From Primorskyibacter sedentarius (GTDB lineage Bacteria; Pseudomonadota; Alphaproteobacteria; Rhodobacterales; Rhodobacteraceae): a stretch of 64,000 bases of DNA. The notes beneath the pieces were generated by a model. That model worked only from the letters and a program-made list of their open reading frames with translations, was not told where the DNA came from and searched no databases. Positions within the stretch are counted from its first letter, which is position 1; each line of letters begins with the position of its first letter. A program made the translations under genes and the position numbers. Location of the stretch: assembly GCF_004342065.1 (NCBI RefSeq), contig NZ_SLZU01000006.1, forward strand, positions 124,001-188,000. Reading direction: 5' to 3'. This document shows positions 44,690 to 54,722 of the stretch, one piece after another.

Positions 44690-45967
44690 ATGGAAGTCAC
44701 TGTATTGTTTCTGGTCTTCGTCGGCGGGCTGATCGCAGGTGTTCCCGTGGCGATCACGCTTGGCGTCTCGTCGCTGGCCTATCTGCTGCTGGCGGGTATC
44801 CCGCCGGTGGTCATGCCGCAGAAGATGTATGCCGGCATGGATGTCTTCGTGCTGCTGTCGATCCCGGGCTTCGTCCTTGCCGGCAACCTGATGAATCAGG
44901 GAGGCATAACCGAGCGGATCATCCGCTTTGCCAACTCTCTTGTGGGTTGGATCCGGGGTGGCTTGGGCCTGACCAATATCGCCGCCTCGATGCTCTTTGG
45001 CGGGATCACGGGGACGGCCGTGGCGGATGCGGCCTCTATCGGTGGCGTGATGATCCCGGGGATGAAGAAAGCGGGCTATCCTGCTGATTTTTCGGCCGCA
45101 GTCACCGCTGCGTCTTCGACTGTCGGCCCGATCATCCCACCCTCTGTCCCGATGATCATCGTCGGCGCACTCTCTGGCATCTCGGTTGGCAAGATGTTCC
45201 TTGCGGGCGCCGTGCCGGGTATCCTGATGGGGCTGGCGATGATGGTGACGTGCTTTGTCATCTCGGCCCGCCGCGATTTCCCGCGCCAGCCCTGGCAGGG
45301 CGCGGGCGAGGTTGTGCGGTCTTTCGGGGGCGCTTTCTGGGCGCTGGCGATGACCTTCCTGATCATCTACGGCCTGCTGTCAGGTCTTGCCACGCCAACG
45401 GAAACCGCCGTGGTGGCCTCGGTCTATGCTTTCATGGTGGGTGCGTTCATCTACCGCGAGCTGAAAGTCTCCAAGCTGCCGGGCATCGTGGTCGACAGTG
45501 CCGTATCTGCGGCCGGTATCCTCGCGCTGGTGGGGTTTGCCAATGTTTTCGGCTGGATCCTCGTGTCGGAACACATCCCGCAGGCGATAGCCGAGGGCGT
45601 GCTGTCCCTGACCGACAACAAGTTCATGGTGATCCTGATCATCAACTTGCTGCTTTTGTTCGTCGGCATGTTCATGGAGACGATCGCGGCGCTGATCATC
45701 CTGTTCGTCCCGCTTCTGTCTTTGGCGCAGGCGGTGGGGATCGACCCGCTTCACTTCGCGACCTTCGCGGTGCTGAACCTGATGATCGGCCTGACAACAC
45801 CGCCGGTGGGCGTCTGCCTTTTTGTCTGTGCGGGGATCGCACGTTTGCCCCTTGCCCCCGTGGTCGTGGCAATCCTGCCTTTCCTTGCGACGAATATCCT
45901 GGTCCTGCTGGCGGTCAGCTACATCCCGGCACTGGCCACATGGCTGCCTTCGGTGCTGATCCCCTGA
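44690..45967 (+). CDS. TRAP transporter large permease (DctM family)
   Basis: A 425-residue inner-membrane protein with about 12 helices, the sodium-coupled transport subunit of the TRAP system. 'FGGITGTAVADAASIGGVMIPGM' and 'PIIPPSVPMIIVG' are DctM signatures, as is 'GLTTPPVGVCLFVCAGIA' near the C-terminus. With the upstream SBP and small permease it completes a tripartite transporter. It is the last gene of the gntR-TRAP operon and is convergent with tpiA. Confidence 0.96.
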   Translation: MEVTVLFLVFVGGLIAGVPVAITLGVSSLAYLLLAGIPPVVMPQKMYAGMDVFVLLSIPGFVLAGNLMNQGGITERIIRFANSLVGWIRGGLGLTNIAASMLFGGITGTAVADAASIGGVMIPGMKKAGYPADFSAAVTAASSTVGPIIPPSVPMIIVGALSGISVGKMFLAGAVPGILMGLAMMVTCFVISARRDFPRQPWQGAGEVVRSFGGAFWALAMTFLIIYGLLSGLATPTETAVVASVYAFMVGAFIYRELKVSKLPGIVVDSAVSAAGILALVGFANVFGWILVSEHIPQAIAEGVLSLTDNKFMVILIINLLLLFVGMFMETIAALIILFVPLLSLAQAVGIDPLHFATFAVLNLMIGLTTPPVGVCLFVCAGIARLPLAPVVVAILPFLATNILVLLAVSYIPALATWLPSVLIP

Positions 45968-45976
45968 GCCACAAAT

Positions 45977-46010
45977 ACTTACAGCGTGACGTGAGAGCCG
46001 CTCTGTAAGT
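45977..46010. terminator. Weak hairpin between convergent dctM-type gene and tpiA
   Basis: 8-base arms ACTTACAG (45977-45984) and CTGTAAGT (46003-46010) around an 18-base loop. There is no T run, so termination activity is uncertain; position between two converging stops is the main support. Confidence 0.35.
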
Positions 46011-46032
46011 CACTCGACTGGATCGGTAATAT

Positions 46033-46785
46033 TCAGTCGGAGCTTGCGTCCAGCGCGGCGACAATCGGCAGGAAGTCCGGCGCTTTCAGGCTGGCCCCAC
46101 CGACCAGAGCACCATCGACGTTGGAGACGGCAAAGATTTCGGCCGCGTTGGAGGCCTTGACCGACCCGCCGTAAAGAATACGGACCGAGCGCCCGATGCC
46201 CGCGCCAAACCGACGTTCCAGCCGCGTACGGATAAAATCATGCACCTCGCCGATCTGGTCGGTGGTGGGCACCTTGCCCGTGCCGATGGCCCAGATGGGT
46301 TCGTAGGCGATCACAAGGTTATGGCCAGTCGCATTGTCCGGAACAGAGCCGGACAGTTGCCCGCCGATGATATCAAGCGTGTTCGACGCTTCGCGCTCAG
46401 CCAGGCTCTCGCCCACGCAGACGACGGCGATCAGGTCGGCGTCAAAGGCCGCACGCGCCTTGGCCCGGATTTCATCGTCATGCTCGTCGTGATCCTGACG
46501 CCGTTCGGAATGGCCAAGGATGACATGGCTCGCACCTGCATCGGCCAGCATCGCGGCAGAAATATCGCCGGTATGTGCGCCAGAGACCTCTGGATGACAG
46601 TCCTGACCACCGACGGCGACGGGCTTGCCCTGCACAGTTTCGGCAGCCCGCGACAACAGCGTGGCAGGCGGACAGATCAACACATCGCAGTTTACTTCGG
46701 GACCGCTGGCAATTGCGGCCAGTTCGTCCAGTGCTGCGGCACTGCCGTTCATCTTCCAATTTCCGGCGGCGAGTTTGCGTCTCAT
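46033..46785 (-). CDS. tpiA: Triosephosphate isomerase
   Basis: A 250-residue glycolytic TIM-barrel enzyme interconverting DHAP and glyceraldehyde 3-phosphate. Catalytic Lys is K11 in 'AAGNWKMNG', His is in 'VILGHSERR', and Glu in '[13 protein letters not shown]'; the flexible loop and '[12 protein letters not shown]' phosphate site are intact. ATG at 46785 gives the normal start; one five codons upstream is also possible. Placed next to the hexuronate locus, whose KDG product feeds pyruvate and glyceraldehyde 3-phosphate, but on the opposite strand and probably unlinked. Confidence 0.96.
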   Translation of the reverse strand: MRRKLAAGNWKMNGSAAALDELAAIASGPEVNCDVLICPPATLLSRAAETVQGKPVAVGGQDCHPEVSGAHTGDISAAMLADAGASHVILGHSERRQDHDEHDDEIRAKARAAFDADLIAVVCVGESLAEREASNTLDIIGGQLSGSVPDNATGHNLVIAYEPIWAIGTGKVPTTDQIGEVHDFIRTRLERRFGAGIGRSVRILYGGSVKASNAAEIFAVSNVDGALVGGASLKAPDFLPIVAALDASSD

Positions 46786-46904
46786 GTCAGTCCCCTTCAT
46801 GCGGTTTGGCGCATCATGGCGGGCTGAGTGGGGCCGTCAAGCCCAACCGGCACACGCCTTTGACGGGGCATTGCAAAACGGGGGCGTGCGGCTTTGGGAG
46901 GCGT

Positions 46905-47291
46905 TTACCGGGAGGTGGTAATCGCGTCCGGATCAAGCTCTTCAACATCCTTGAACTTGATGGACTCGCCGCATCCGCAGGCATCGGCCACGTTTGGATT
47001 GTTGAAACGGAAACCCGACTCCAGCAGCGAGGTTTCGTAGTCGATCTCTGTGCCGAACAGGAACATCTGCGCCATCGGGGCGATCATCACGCAGGCACCA
47101 TCCTGAGTGACGACCTCGTCATTCGGATCGGCCTGATCGACATATTCCATCGTGTATTCCATGCCCGCACAGCCACCTTTCTTGATGCCGATGCGCAGGC
47201 CCGCGCGGCCTTCCTTTTCCATCAGACGTGTAATCTGGCGGATGGCGCCGGGCGTCATGGAAATGGGGGATTTTCCGGGAATGCCGAACAT
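46905..47291 (-). CDS. A-type iron-sulfur carrier (SufA/ErpA/IscA family)
   Basis: A 128-residue A-type carrier that binds and delivers [Fe-S] clusters. The three conserved cysteines are C41 in 'KKGGCAGMEYTMEY' and C105, C107 in 'ADACGCGES'. Length is slightly longer than ErpA because of an N-terminal extension. Downstream of sufT on the same strand, 99 bases apart, suggesting both belong to SUF-type cluster assembly, although the core sufBCDS genes are not in this window. Confidence 0.94.
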   Translation of the reverse strand: MFGIPGKSPISMTPGAIRQITRLMEKEGRAGLRIGIKKGGCAGMEYTMEYVDQADPNDEVVTQDGACVMIAPMAQMFLFGTEIDYETSLLESGFRFNNPNVADACGCGESIKFKDVEELDPDAITTSR

Positions 47292-47390
47292 GTCGCGTAA
47301 CTCCTTGCCTCGACCCGAAGATAGGCCCCGGCATCTGCTTTCTCAAGGGATGTCACAGCAATGCGCCCTGTCGCAGAGCGCATGGCTAAA

Positions 47391-47753
47391 TCACATGAAG
47401 CCCAGTTCCAGCCGTGCTTCGTCGGACATCATTTCCATACCCCAGGGTGGTTCCCAGGTCAGATCCACATCAACCTGTTTGACGCCCGCCAGCGGTTCCA
47501 CCGCGTCGGCGATCCATCCCGGCATCTCTCCGGCCACGGGGCAACCGGGCGCGGTCAGCGTCATGACGATGCGGACCTCGTTCTCGGGGCTGATGTCGAT
47601 CGTGTAGACCAACCCGAGATCATAGATGTTCACAGGAATTTCCGGATCATAGACCGTGCGGCACGCCTCGACCACGCTGTCGTAAAGCGGATGATCGGTG
47701 CTGGACGGCTCGATCAGCGGCGTGCCCTCCATGGGCGTTTGCACTTCGTTCAT
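47391..47753 (-). CDS. sufT: SUF system Fe-S assembly protein SufT (MIP18/DUF59 family)
   Basis: A 120-residue DUF59/MIP18 protein. Hallmarks are 'VYDPEIPVNIYDLGLVYTIDI', the conserved Cys in 'LTAPGCPVAGEMPG', and the C-terminal 'VDLTWEPPWGMEMMS'. These proteins help mature Fe-S proteins; the eukaryotic homologue is in the CIA targeting complex. It lies between the RimB-RimK gene and the A-type carrier on the minus strand. Confidence 0.93.
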   Translation of the reverse strand: MNEVQTPMEGTPLIEPSSTDHPLYDSVVEACRTVYDPEIPVNIYDLGLVYTIDISPENEVRIVMTLTAPGCPVAGEMPGWIADAVEPLAGVKQVDVDLTWEPPWGMEMMSDEARLELGFM

Positions 47754-47968
47754 TGGGGTATCCTGTCATTTCCTGACCAAACATATAGGAAATGGCAGGC
47801 GCGGGGTAAAGGGGCGGCGCGCAAGAACCGACGCGTCATTTTGCGGCGGAGGCATTCTTGCAGGCAGTGTTTTCCGGCTTATGACCCCAACCATACCCGC
47901 CAAGGGAGACGGGGTCACCTCTGGTTCCGCCCAACTTGCGGGCCGGGTGCTTCTCCATCAAGGGTGGG

Positions 47969-49369
47969 TCAGTCCGGCGCCTTGGGGGCCGCCTTGCGTC
48001 GTCTGACCGGGGCCGGGCGCGCGCGTTCTTCGATACTGTCGTAAAGAAGCCCGGTAATGTTCTTTTTCGAGGCTTTTTCGATGCCTTCAAGGCCCGGCGA
48101 GGAATTGACCTCAAGGACTTTCGGCCCGGTGTCAGATCTCAGCAGGTCCACGCCCGCAAGGCCAAGTTGGAAAGCGCGCGCGGCGCGAACGGCCGTTTCG
48201 CGTTCCTGGCGGGTGATCTTCACCGGTGCGGCGCTGCCGCCGCGATGCAGGTTTGACCGGAAATCACCGTCCGCCCCGGTGCGTTTCATCGAGGCCACGA
48301 CCTTGCCTGCGATCACAAGGCAGCGAATATCCTCGCCTGCGGATTCCTTGACGAATTGCTGAACAAGGAAGTTGGCGCGCAGGCCGCGAAACGCATCAAT
48401 CACGGATTCGGCGGCTTTCTTTGTTTCCGCCAGAACCACCCCTTTTCCTTGCGTGGATTCCAGCAGCTTCACAATCAGCGGCGCTTGCCCGACAAGACCG
48501 ATAAGGTTCGACGTGTCCTTGGGGCTTGCGGCGAAAGCGGTGGTCGGCATGCCGATTTTTTGCGAGGCGAGAACCTGATGGGCGTGCAGCTTGTCGCGGC
48601 TGGCTGTGATCCCTGCGGCGCCGTTCACGCAATAAGTGCCGATGGTTTCGAATTGCCGGATCACCGCCGTGCCATAGGGCGTGATGGAGGCCCCGATGCG
48701 CGGGATCACCGCGTCATACCGGGGCAGGCGTTTTCCGTCGTAATGGACCTCGGGGGCAAGCTGGTTGATCGCCATATAGCAACGCGTCGTGTCGATCACC
48801 TCGACAGTGTGGCCGCGCTTTTCACCTTCTTCGACAAGGCGCCGGGTGGAGTAATTGTCCTCGCGGCTGAGCACAGCGATGCGCAAGGCACGGTTCGGTG
48901 CGGATTTGCGCACCTTCGTGGAATGGTAGACATCATAGTTGAGCTCCGGCTGAAAAAACCGGTCGGTCGCCATGATCTGGATATGGTCCTTGAGCGCCTG
49001 CCGTCCCAGCAACATGCGGCTTGCCATGTTGGCACGGTTTGTCAGCGTGATCTCGATATCCCAGCTTTCGCCGCCCACGGTCATGGGCGAGGAGATGACG
49101 TAGCGCGGTTCCGTCTCGCCATTCGACGAGGTCACATCGCGCCGGTCTATGATCTCGGCGGAGCAGGGGATGATCAGATCCTCGCGGCCCGGAATCGGGT
49201 GAACGGTGAAACGCACCTTCGGCCGTGTGACAGGACCGAAGGTTTCGATATCAAAGGCATGCAGAGCAGAGGTGCGTGCGCCGGTATCGACCTTTACCCG
49301 CAGCGACGGCAGGCCCAGATCCGGCAGGGATACCCATTCTTCCCACCCGAAGATCAACGTTTCTGTCAT
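47969..49369 (-). CDS. rimK: RimB-RimK fusion: retropepsin-like domain plus ATP-grasp S6 glutamate ligase
   Basis: A 466-residue fusion. Residues about 1-150 are a RimB-type (DUF785, ATP-dependent zinc protease) domain with D-T-G-A at D28 in '[18 protein letters not shown]'. Residues about 165-460 are a RimK ATP-grasp ligase: '[20 protein letters not shown]', '[19 protein letters not shown]', '[15 protein letters not shown]', and Mg site '[14 protein letters not shown]'. RimK adds glutamates to the C-terminus of ribosomal protein S6; RimB modulates or trims them in Pseudomonas. Here the two are one chain with no break. Tail basic. Start at 49369, 124 bases from tgt on the opposite strand. Confidence 0.92.
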   Translation of the reverse strand: MTETLIFGWEEWVSLPDLGLPSLRVKVDTGARTSALHAFDIETFGPVTRPKVRFTVHPIPGREDLIIPCSAEIIDRRDVTSSNGETEPRYVISSPMTVGGESWDIEITLTNRANMASRMLLGRQALKDHIQIMATDRFFQPELNYDVYHSTKVRKSAPNRALRIAVLSREDNYSTRRLVEEGEKRGHTVEVIDTTRCYMAINQLAPEVHYDGKRLPRYDAVIPRIGASITPYGTAVIRQFETIGTYCVNGAAGITASRDKLHAHQVLASQKIGMPTTAFAASPKDTSNLIGLVGQAPLIVKLLESTQGKGVVLAETKKAAESVIDAFRGLRANFLVQQFVKESAGEDIRCLVIAGKVVASMKRTGADGDFRSNLHRGGSAAPVKITRQERETAVRAARAFQLGLAGVDLLRSDTGPKVLEVNSSPGLEGIEKASKKNITGLLYDSIEERARPAPVRRRKAAPKAPD

Positions 49370-49492
49370 TGCGGTGATCCTCTGATCCGACATGTACCTT
49401 GGTTGCCTATCAAGCCGGACCTCCCCCCGCAAGGCGGCGCGATCTGTGTCTGGGGACTTGGCAAGCCTTTCGAGTTGCTGCAAAGGAGGCGC

Positions 49493-50620
49493 ATGACGCG
49501 TTTTTCCTTTTCCCTCGACGCCACTGATGGCGCGGCCCGGACGGGTGTAATCTCGACGCCGCGCGGCGATATCCGAACGCCTGCCTTCATGCCTGTGGGC
49601 ACGGCGGCCACCGTGAAGGCGATGATGCCGGAATCGGTGCGCGCCACCGGGGCGGATATTCTGCTGGGCAACACTTATCACCTGATGCTGCGCCCCGGCG
49701 CCGAACGGATCGCAGGGCTTGGCGGGTTGCACCGGTTCATGAACTGGGACCGTCCGATCCTGACGGATTCCGGCGGGTTCCAGGTGATGAGCCTGGCCGA
49801 ATTGCGCAAGCTGACCGAAAAGGGCGTGACCTTTCGCAGCCATATCGACGGCTCCAAGCACGAGCTGACGCCGGAACGGTCGATGGAGATCCAGAAGCTG
49901 CTGGGCTCTGACATCGTGATGTGTTTCGACGAATGCCCGGCTTTGCCAGCCGATGATGCGCGCGTTGCCGAAAGCATGCGCCTTTCCATGCGGTGGGCAG
50001 AGCGGTCGAAGCAGGCATTTGGCGATCGTCCGGGCCATGCGTTGTTTGGCATCATGCAGGGCGGTGTCACCCAGCATTTGCGGGAAGAAAGCGCCGAGGC
50101 CCTCAAGGCCATCGGCTTTGACGGCTACGCTGTCGGCGGTCTGGCCGTGGGCGAGGGGCAGGAAGCGATGTTCGGCGTTCTGGATTACGCGCCGGGCATG
50201 CTGCCGCAGGACAAGCCGCGCTACCTCATGGGCGTGGGCAAGCCGGATGACATTGTGGGCGCGGTCAAGCGCGGCATCGACATGATGGATTGCGTGCTGC
50301 CGTCACGCTCTGGCCGGACGGGTCAGGCCTGGACCCGCCGCGGGCAGGTCAACATCAAGAACGCGCGCCATGCCGATGATCCCCGCCCGCTGGACGAGCA
50401 TTGCAGCTGCCCCGCCTGCCGGGGGTATTCGCGCGCCTATCTGCACCATGTCTTCCGGGCGCAGGAGATGATCTCTGGCATGCTGCTGACCTGGCATAAC
50501 CTGCATTACTATCAGGAAATCATGCAGGGCATGCGGGATGCCATTGCTGAAGGCCGGTTTGCCGATTGGGAAGCCGAATTCCACCGCCAGCGCGAGATGG
50601 GCGATATCGAAAAGCTCTAG
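49493..50620 (+). CDS. tgt: tRNA-guanine (queuine) transglycosylase
   Basis: A 375-residue enzyme that swaps guanine 34 for preQ1 in GUN-anticodon tRNAs, which include the tRNA-Asp-GTC genes later in this window. '[13 protein letters not shown]' carries the catalytic Asp, '[15 protein letters not shown]' the nucleophile region, and zinc is bound by '[18 protein letters not shown]' (C304, C306, C309 and a downstream His). AAAGGAGG at 49482-49489 fixes the ATG at 49493; a long open extension upstream is antisense to rimK. Confidence 0.96.
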   Translation: MTRFSFSLDATDGAARTGVISTPRGDIRTPAFMPVGTAATVKAMMPESVRATGADILLGNTYHLMLRPGAERIAGLGGLHRFMNWDRPILTDSGGFQVMSLAELRKLTEKGVTFRSHIDGSKHELTPERSMEIQKLLGSDIVMCFDECPALPADDARVAESMRLSMRWAERSKQAFGDRPGHALFGIMQGGVTQHLREESAEALKAIGFDGYAVGGLAVGEGQEAMFGVLDYAPGMLPQDKPRYLMGVGKPDDIVGAVKRGIDMMDCVLPSRSGRTGQAWTRRGQVNIKNARHADDPRPLDEHCSCPACRGYSRAYLHHVFRAQEMISGMLLTWHNLHYYQEIMQGMRDAIAEGRFADWEAEFHRQREMGDIEKL

Positions 50621-51258
50621 CCGCTTTGGCTGAGGCCAACAGAGATCTTCGAAGGGTAGGGGGCGCGTTTGATGTCCCTGCCGGACCCTGCAGGATAGGA
50701 CGCCGGCTTTTTCCGTTCGGTCGGGCCGTTTGGGCCATGCATCCTGCGGCAAATCTGCGGCAATGATCGGACCCGGCAGCAGCACCGATGAGCTTACCCG
50801 GACAGAGGCGCTGCCTCCGCCAACGCGGCACGTATCGTCGGCGAGTTCCAGAACGGCTGATAAGGAACGCCGATGGTTCAAAGATTTGCGTCTGCATGGC
50901 TGTTTTCCCTGCCGTTGCGACCGCAAAATTTTAACCTGTCAAAACCCTCGGCACGCATTGGCGTCAGGTAAAGCGACCGTGCAAACCGACGCTTAAACTC
51001 TCGCCACATCTGGCAAGCCCTTAAGATGATTTGTTTTCTTTCCTCCGGCTGCCCCTTGGCGCCGGGTGTTGCCGTTTTTTTGCGCGTTACCCACAATTGC
51101 GTGGTTGCGGTCCCCGTGTCGCGCGGTCATTCTGGCGTGAAAACGTGGAGACGGTTGAAAAGGGGGGCATCGCGCCCCAAATCTTGAGACCAGACAGGAG
51201 ACGGGCAGCGCTGCCGAGATACGGGGCCGGACCGTCTTGCCAATAATAAGGAATGAGC
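50621..51258. other. 638-base intergenic region before lon
   Basis: No convincing gene. Frames open on the minus strand here run into tgt antisense and lack ribosome sites. G+C falls locally at 50930-51030. A loose hairpin near 51047-51075 is followed by a T7 run (about 51076-51082) and might end tgt or a small RNA. A sigma-32-like promoter is at 51155-51182. The remaining sequence upstream of 50930 holds nothing I can identify. Confidence 0.55.
51155..51182 (+). promoter_or_regulatory. Sigma-32-like heat-shock promoter of lon
   Basis: TTGAA (51155-51159), 15 bases, then CCCCAAAT (51175-51182). This resembles the RpoH consensus CTTGAA-N13-17-CCCCATNT, and lon is a classic RpoH target. The predicted start lies about 70 bases upstream of the lon ATG. 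The first C of the minus-35 consensus is a G here. Confidence 0.6.
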
Positions 51259-53664
51259 ATGCAACAGCCTCTCAACGCATCCTATCCAGTGCTGCCGCTG
51301 CGCGATATCGTGGTATTCCCCCACATGATCGTGCCGCTGTTCGTGGGCCGGGAGAAATCGGTTCGCGCATTGGAAGAGGTGATGGCGGACGACAAGCAGA
51401 TCCTGCTGTCCAGCCAGATCGACCCCTCGGTTGACGATCCCGAAAGCGACGGAATTTTCCGCACGGGTGTGCTTGCCAACGTGCTGCAACTGCTGAAACT
51501 GCCCGACGGCACCGTCAAGGTGCTGGTCGAAGGACAGGCGCGGGTGCGCATCACCGACTATATCGAAAATGACGATTTCTTCGAGGCTTCGGCAGAGTAT
51601 CTGACCGAAATCCCCGGCGATACGGCCGCGATTGCCGCGTTGCTGCGCACGGTGGGCGACGAGTTCGAACGCTATGCCAAGGTCAAGAAGAACATCCCCG
51701 AAGAAGCGCTGAGCGCGGTGTCGGACACGACCGAACCCGCCAAGCTGGCCGATCTTGTGGCCGGTCATCTGGGCATCGAGGTGGAGCAGAAGCAGGAGCT
51801 TCTGGAAACCCTGTCCGTCAGCGAACGGCTGGAGAAGGTCTATGGCCTGATGCAGGGCGAAATGTCCGTTCTGCAGGTCGAGAAAAAGATCAAGACCCGC
51901 GTCAAGAGCCAGATGGAGCGGACCCAGCGCGAGTACTATCTGAATGAGCAGATGAAGGCCATTCAGAAGGAACTTGGCGACGGCGAGGAAGGCCAGAACG
52001 AGGTTGCCGAACTGGAAGAGCGGGTTGCCAAGACCAAGCTGTCCAACGAGGCGCGCGAAAAGGCCGATGCCGAGATCAAGAAGCTGAAAAACATGTCGCC
52101 GATGTCCGCAGAGGCCACGGTGGTGCGCAACTATCTTGACTGGATGCTGTCGATCCCGTGGGGCGTGAAATCCCGCGTGAAGAAAGATCTGGGTCGGGCA
52201 CAGAAGGTGCTGGATGACGATCACTACAGCCTCGACAAGGTCAAGGAACGGATTGTCGAATATCTTGCGGTGCAGCAGCGCTCCAAGAAGCTGAAAGGCC
52301 CGATCATGTGCCTTGTCGGCCCTCCGGGTGTGGGTAAGACCTCGCTTGGCAAATCGGTTGCGAAGGCCACGGGGCGCGAGTTTATCCGCATCAGCCTTGG
52401 CGGCGTGCGTGACGAATCCGAGATCCGCGGCCACCGCCGGACCTATATCGGGTCCATGCCCGGCAAGATCATCCAGGCGCTGAAAAAGGCCAAGACGACG
52501 AACCCGCTGATCCTGCTCGACGAGATCGACAAGATGGGCCAGGATTTCCGTGGCGACCCTGCCTCGGCGATGCTGGAAGTGCTTGATCCCGAACAGAATT
52601 CGACCTTCATGGATCACTATCTTGAGGTCGAATACGACCTGAGCAACGTGATGTTCATCACCACGTCGAACAGCTACAACATGCCGGGTCCGCTGCTTGA
52701 CCGGATGGAGATCATTCCGCTGTCGGGCTACACCGAGGATGAAAAGCTGGAGATCGCCAAGCGTCACCTGCTGTCCAAACAGGTCAAGAACCACGGCCTG
52801 AAGAAGGACGAGTTCGAGGTCACGGATGGTGCGATCACCGACATCGTGCGCTACTACACGCGTGAAGCGGGCGTGCGGAACCTTGAGCGGGAGCTGGCAA
52901 AGCTGGCGCGCAAGGCGGTTACGAAGATCGTCAAAGGCGAGACCGACAAGGTTGTCGTGACGTCCGACAATCTCGACGACTTCCTTGGGGTGCGCAAGCA
53001 TCGCTACGGCCTGACCGAAGAACAGCATCAGGTCGGTGTCGTGACCGGGCTGGCCTATACCTCTGTCGGCGGCGATCTGCTGCATATCGAGGCGTTGCGA
53101 CTGCCGGGCAAGGGCCGGATGAAGACCACGGGCAAGCTGGGCGACGTGATGAAGGAATCGATCGATGCGGCGTCGAGCTATGTACGCTCGATCAGTCCGC
53201 AGATCGGGATCAAACCGCCGCGGTTCGAGAAGTGGGATATCCACGTGCACGTCCCCGATGGGGCCACGCCGAAGGACGGGCCGTCGGCCGGTCTGGCGAT
53301 GGTCACGTCCATCGTGTCAGTGCTGACAGGTATTCCTGTTCGCAAGGATATCGCCATGACGGGCGAGGTGAGCTTGCGCGGCAATGCGATGCCAATCGGC
53401 GGGTTGAAGGAAAAGCTGCTCGCGGCGCTGCGTGGCGGGGTCAAGACCGTTCTCATCCCTGAAGAGAACGAGAAGGATCTGGCCGAGCTGCCTGACAATG
53501 TGAAGAGCGGGCTGGAGATCATCCCCGTGAGCCACGTGTCGCAAGTGCTTGAAAAGGCGCTGATCCGCAAGCCCGAGCCCATCGAGTGGGACGAGGCTGC
53601 CGAAGAAGCGGCGACCGCTGCCTTGCCCGTTGGTGAGGGTGGAACGCAGGCCACCGCGCATTAA
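51259..53664 (+). CDS. lon: ATP-dependent Lon protease
   Basis: An 801-residue AAA+ serine protease that degrades misfolded and regulatory proteins. N-terminal LON domain (about 8-200, '[20 protein letters not shown]'), Walker A '[14 protein letters not shown]' near 354, Walker B '[10 protein letters not shown]', sensor regions, then the protease domain with catalytic S676 in 'DGPSAGLAM' and K719 in '[10 protein letters not shown]'. Two ATGs compete: AAGGA at 51248-51252 abuts the ATG at 51253 but is ideally spaced (6 bases) from the ATG at 51259, which I prefer. The C-terminus ends in an Ala/Glu-rich tail. Terminator at 53691. Confidence 0.97.
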   Translation: MQQPLNASYPVLPLRDIVVFPHMIVPLFVGREKSVRALEEVMADDKQILLSSQIDPSVDDPESDGIFRTGVLANVLQLLKLPDGTVKVLVEGQARVRITDYIENDDFFEASAEYLTEIPGDTAAIAALLRTVGDEFERYAKVKKNIPEEALSAVSDTTEPAKLADLVAGHLGIEVEQKQELLETLSVSERLEKVYGLMQGEMSVLQVEKKIKTRVKSQMERTQREYYLNEQMKAIQKELGDGEEGQNEVAELEERVAKTKLSNEAREKADAEIKKLKNMSPMSAEATVVRNYLDWMLSIPWGVKSRVKKDLGRAQKVLDDDHYSLDKVKERIVEYLAVQQRSKKLKGPIMCLVGPPGVGKTSLGKSVAKATGREFIRISLGGVRDESEIRGHRRTYIGSMPGKIIQALKKAKTTNPLILLDEIDKMGQDFRGDPASAMLEVLDPEQNSTFMDHYLEVEYDLSNVMFITTSNSYNMPGPLLDRMEIIPLSGYTEDEKLEIAKRHLLSKQVKNHGLKKDEFEVTDGAITDIVRYYTREAGVRNLERELAKLARKAVTKIVKGETDKVVVTSDNLDDFLGVRKHRYGLTEEQHQVGVVTGLAYTSVGGDLLHIEALRLPGKGRMKTTGKLGDVMKESIDAASSYVRSISPQIGIKPPRFEKWDIHVHVPDGATPKDGPSAGLAMVTSIVSVLTGIPVRKDIAMTGEVSLRGNAMPIGGLKEKLLAALRGGVKTVLIPEENEKDLAELPDNVKSGLEIIPVSHVSQVLEKALIRKPEPIEWDEAAEEAATAALPVGEGGTQATAH

Positions 53665-53690
53665 GTCGGCAAGACCGATGTGAAGTCACA

Positions 53691-53716
53691 AAGGGGGGCA
53701 CTGCGCCCCCCTTTTT
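53691..53716 (+). terminator. Rho-independent terminator of lon
   Basis: A 9-bp stem with six consecutive G-C pairs (53691-53699 with 53705-53713), a 5-base loop and a T5 run, 27 bases after the lon stop codon. Confidence 0.93.
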
Positions 53717-53870
53717 CGTGGCAGCTGCCGTGCAATTTTCGCTCATGGCGGGGGCATTCCAAACCAGCTCTGGCATGGGGGCGCAAGATGTGTAACCCTT
53801 TCAACTCAACGCAGTGGCTGATCGCCCCAGCCAAGTTCGCCCCCAGCCAAGTAGAGGTAGCCAGAGCATC

Positions 53871-54317
53871 ATGGCAGTAACGAGAAAAACCAGTACGACC
53901 ACCCCCAGAACAACCAAATCAACCAAGGCAAAGACACCGGACTCGGCGGCGCCAAAGCCAGAAGCAAGCAAGCCCGTGGTGACCAAACCGGCCCAGGTGG
54001 CGGACACTGCCGGGTCTTCCGGTCTGAGTGCGGCGCCGGACGCATCCCTGGTGTTGCGCAAGAAAGAGCTGATTGATCTGGTTGTCGAGCGGTGCCCCGT
54101 CAAGAAACGCGACGCCAAGCCCGCGATCGAGGCGGCACTGGCCGTTCTGGGCGAAGCGCTGAGCAAGGGGCGTGAGGTCAACATCCCGCCTTTGGGAAAG
54201 ATCAAGGTCAAGCGCAGCAAACGGGTCGGGAACGCGCAGATTTCGACGCTTCATCTGCGTCAGGCCGACAGGCCGACAGCAACTGCCGACGACCCTCTTG
54301 CACAGACCGAAGAGTAG
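53871..54317 (+). CDS. HU-family DNA-binding protein with long disordered basic N-terminal tail
   Basis: A 148-residue nucleoid protein. The HU/IHF-like domain covers about 60-125: 'LVLRKKELIDLVVERCPVKKRD', 'AKPAIEAALAVLGEALSKGREV', and the arm 'IPPLGKIKVKRSKRVGN'. The first 55 residues are Thr/Lys/Pro/Ala-rich and disordered, like histone H1 tails, and absent from canonical 90-residue HU. The ATG at 53871 follows a weak site (AGAGG about 14 bases upstream); an earlier in-frame ATG at 53814 is possible. A direct repeat CCAGCCAAGT (53827 and 53843) sits just upstream. Confidence 0.88.
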   Translation: MAVTRKTSTTTPRTTKSTKAKTPDSAAPKPEASKPVVTKPAQVADTAGSSGLSAAPDASLVLRKKELIDLVVERCPVKKRDAKPAIEAALAVLGEALSKGREVNIPPLGKIKVKRSKRVGNAQISTLHLRQADRPTATADDPLAQTEE

Positions 54318-54336
54318 CGGTAATAGGCGGCGCAAT

Positions 54337-54411
54337 GGGTGATTAGCTCAGTGGTAGAGCGCTTCGTTCACATCGAAGATGTCAGGGGTTCAAATCCCTT
54401 ATCACCCACCA
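54337..54411 (+). tRNA. tRNA-Val (anticodon CAC)
   Basis: 75 nt including an encoded CCA end. Acceptor arms 54337-54343 and 54401-54407 pair fully; the anticodon stem 54362-54366/54374-54378 pairs perfectly around loop TTCACAT with anticodon CAC at 54369-54371. D-loop 'AGCTCAGTGGTAGAGC' and T-arm GGTTCAAATCC are standard. It marks the left edge of the unusual block that follows. Confidence 0.97.
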
Positions 54412-54722
54412 TTTCCCTTTTTCCGATGGCCAGTTCGCCTTTGCCGGGCGCGCGGACTGTTGGCACGCACACGCCACCGATACACGCCGCCGGGTCGTCG
54501 TCTGGGTTGGGTTAGACCGCAGCTTGAAAGCTGCCTATGCGACAGGCTGCGGCGGCAGCACGGCCCCCTGACATCTGCACCCCGTGCAAGCCGTGACTGA
54601 CGGCTTGATCGCGGTCACTTAGGCTGACCCCTTGAGTTGCATTCCGCCGGGCGCATTCAACTCATATTGAGAATTTATATAAATTGATGTATGCTGACCC
54701 ATCTCTCTGACACAGGGAGGTA
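54412..54722. other. Gap after tRNA-Val, ending in an AT-rich promoter
   Basis: No gene is visible. The last 60 bases are distinctly AT-rich compared with the surroundings and hold the promoter at 54667-54695. I looked for a repeat of the tRNA 3' end as an integration scar and did not find one within the window. Confidence 0.5.
54667..54695 (+). promoter_or_regulatory. Sigma-70-like promoter of the acidic-protein/lectin-like locus
   Basis: TTGAGA (54667-54672), a 17-base AT-rich spacer, then TATGCT (54690-54695). A start near 54702 would put the purine-rich GGGAGG (54715-54720) in the 5' leader. Spacing is canonical and the AT richness is unusual for this GC-rich window. Confidence 0.65.

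Noticed and set aside
47836-47958. 40-codon minus-strand frame just after rimK (from 'MEKHPARKLGG')
   Set aside because: Reasonable composition but no ribosome site and no family; too weak to call without conservation data.
48356-49492. Long open extension upstream of tgt
   Set aside because: It is antisense to the RimB-RimK gene; the strong ribosome site at 49482-49489 places the true tgt start at 49493.
54337-54411. tRNA-Val as an integration site with a downstream att repeat
   Set aside because: No copy of the tRNA 3' end and no integrase gene were found in the following 9 kb.
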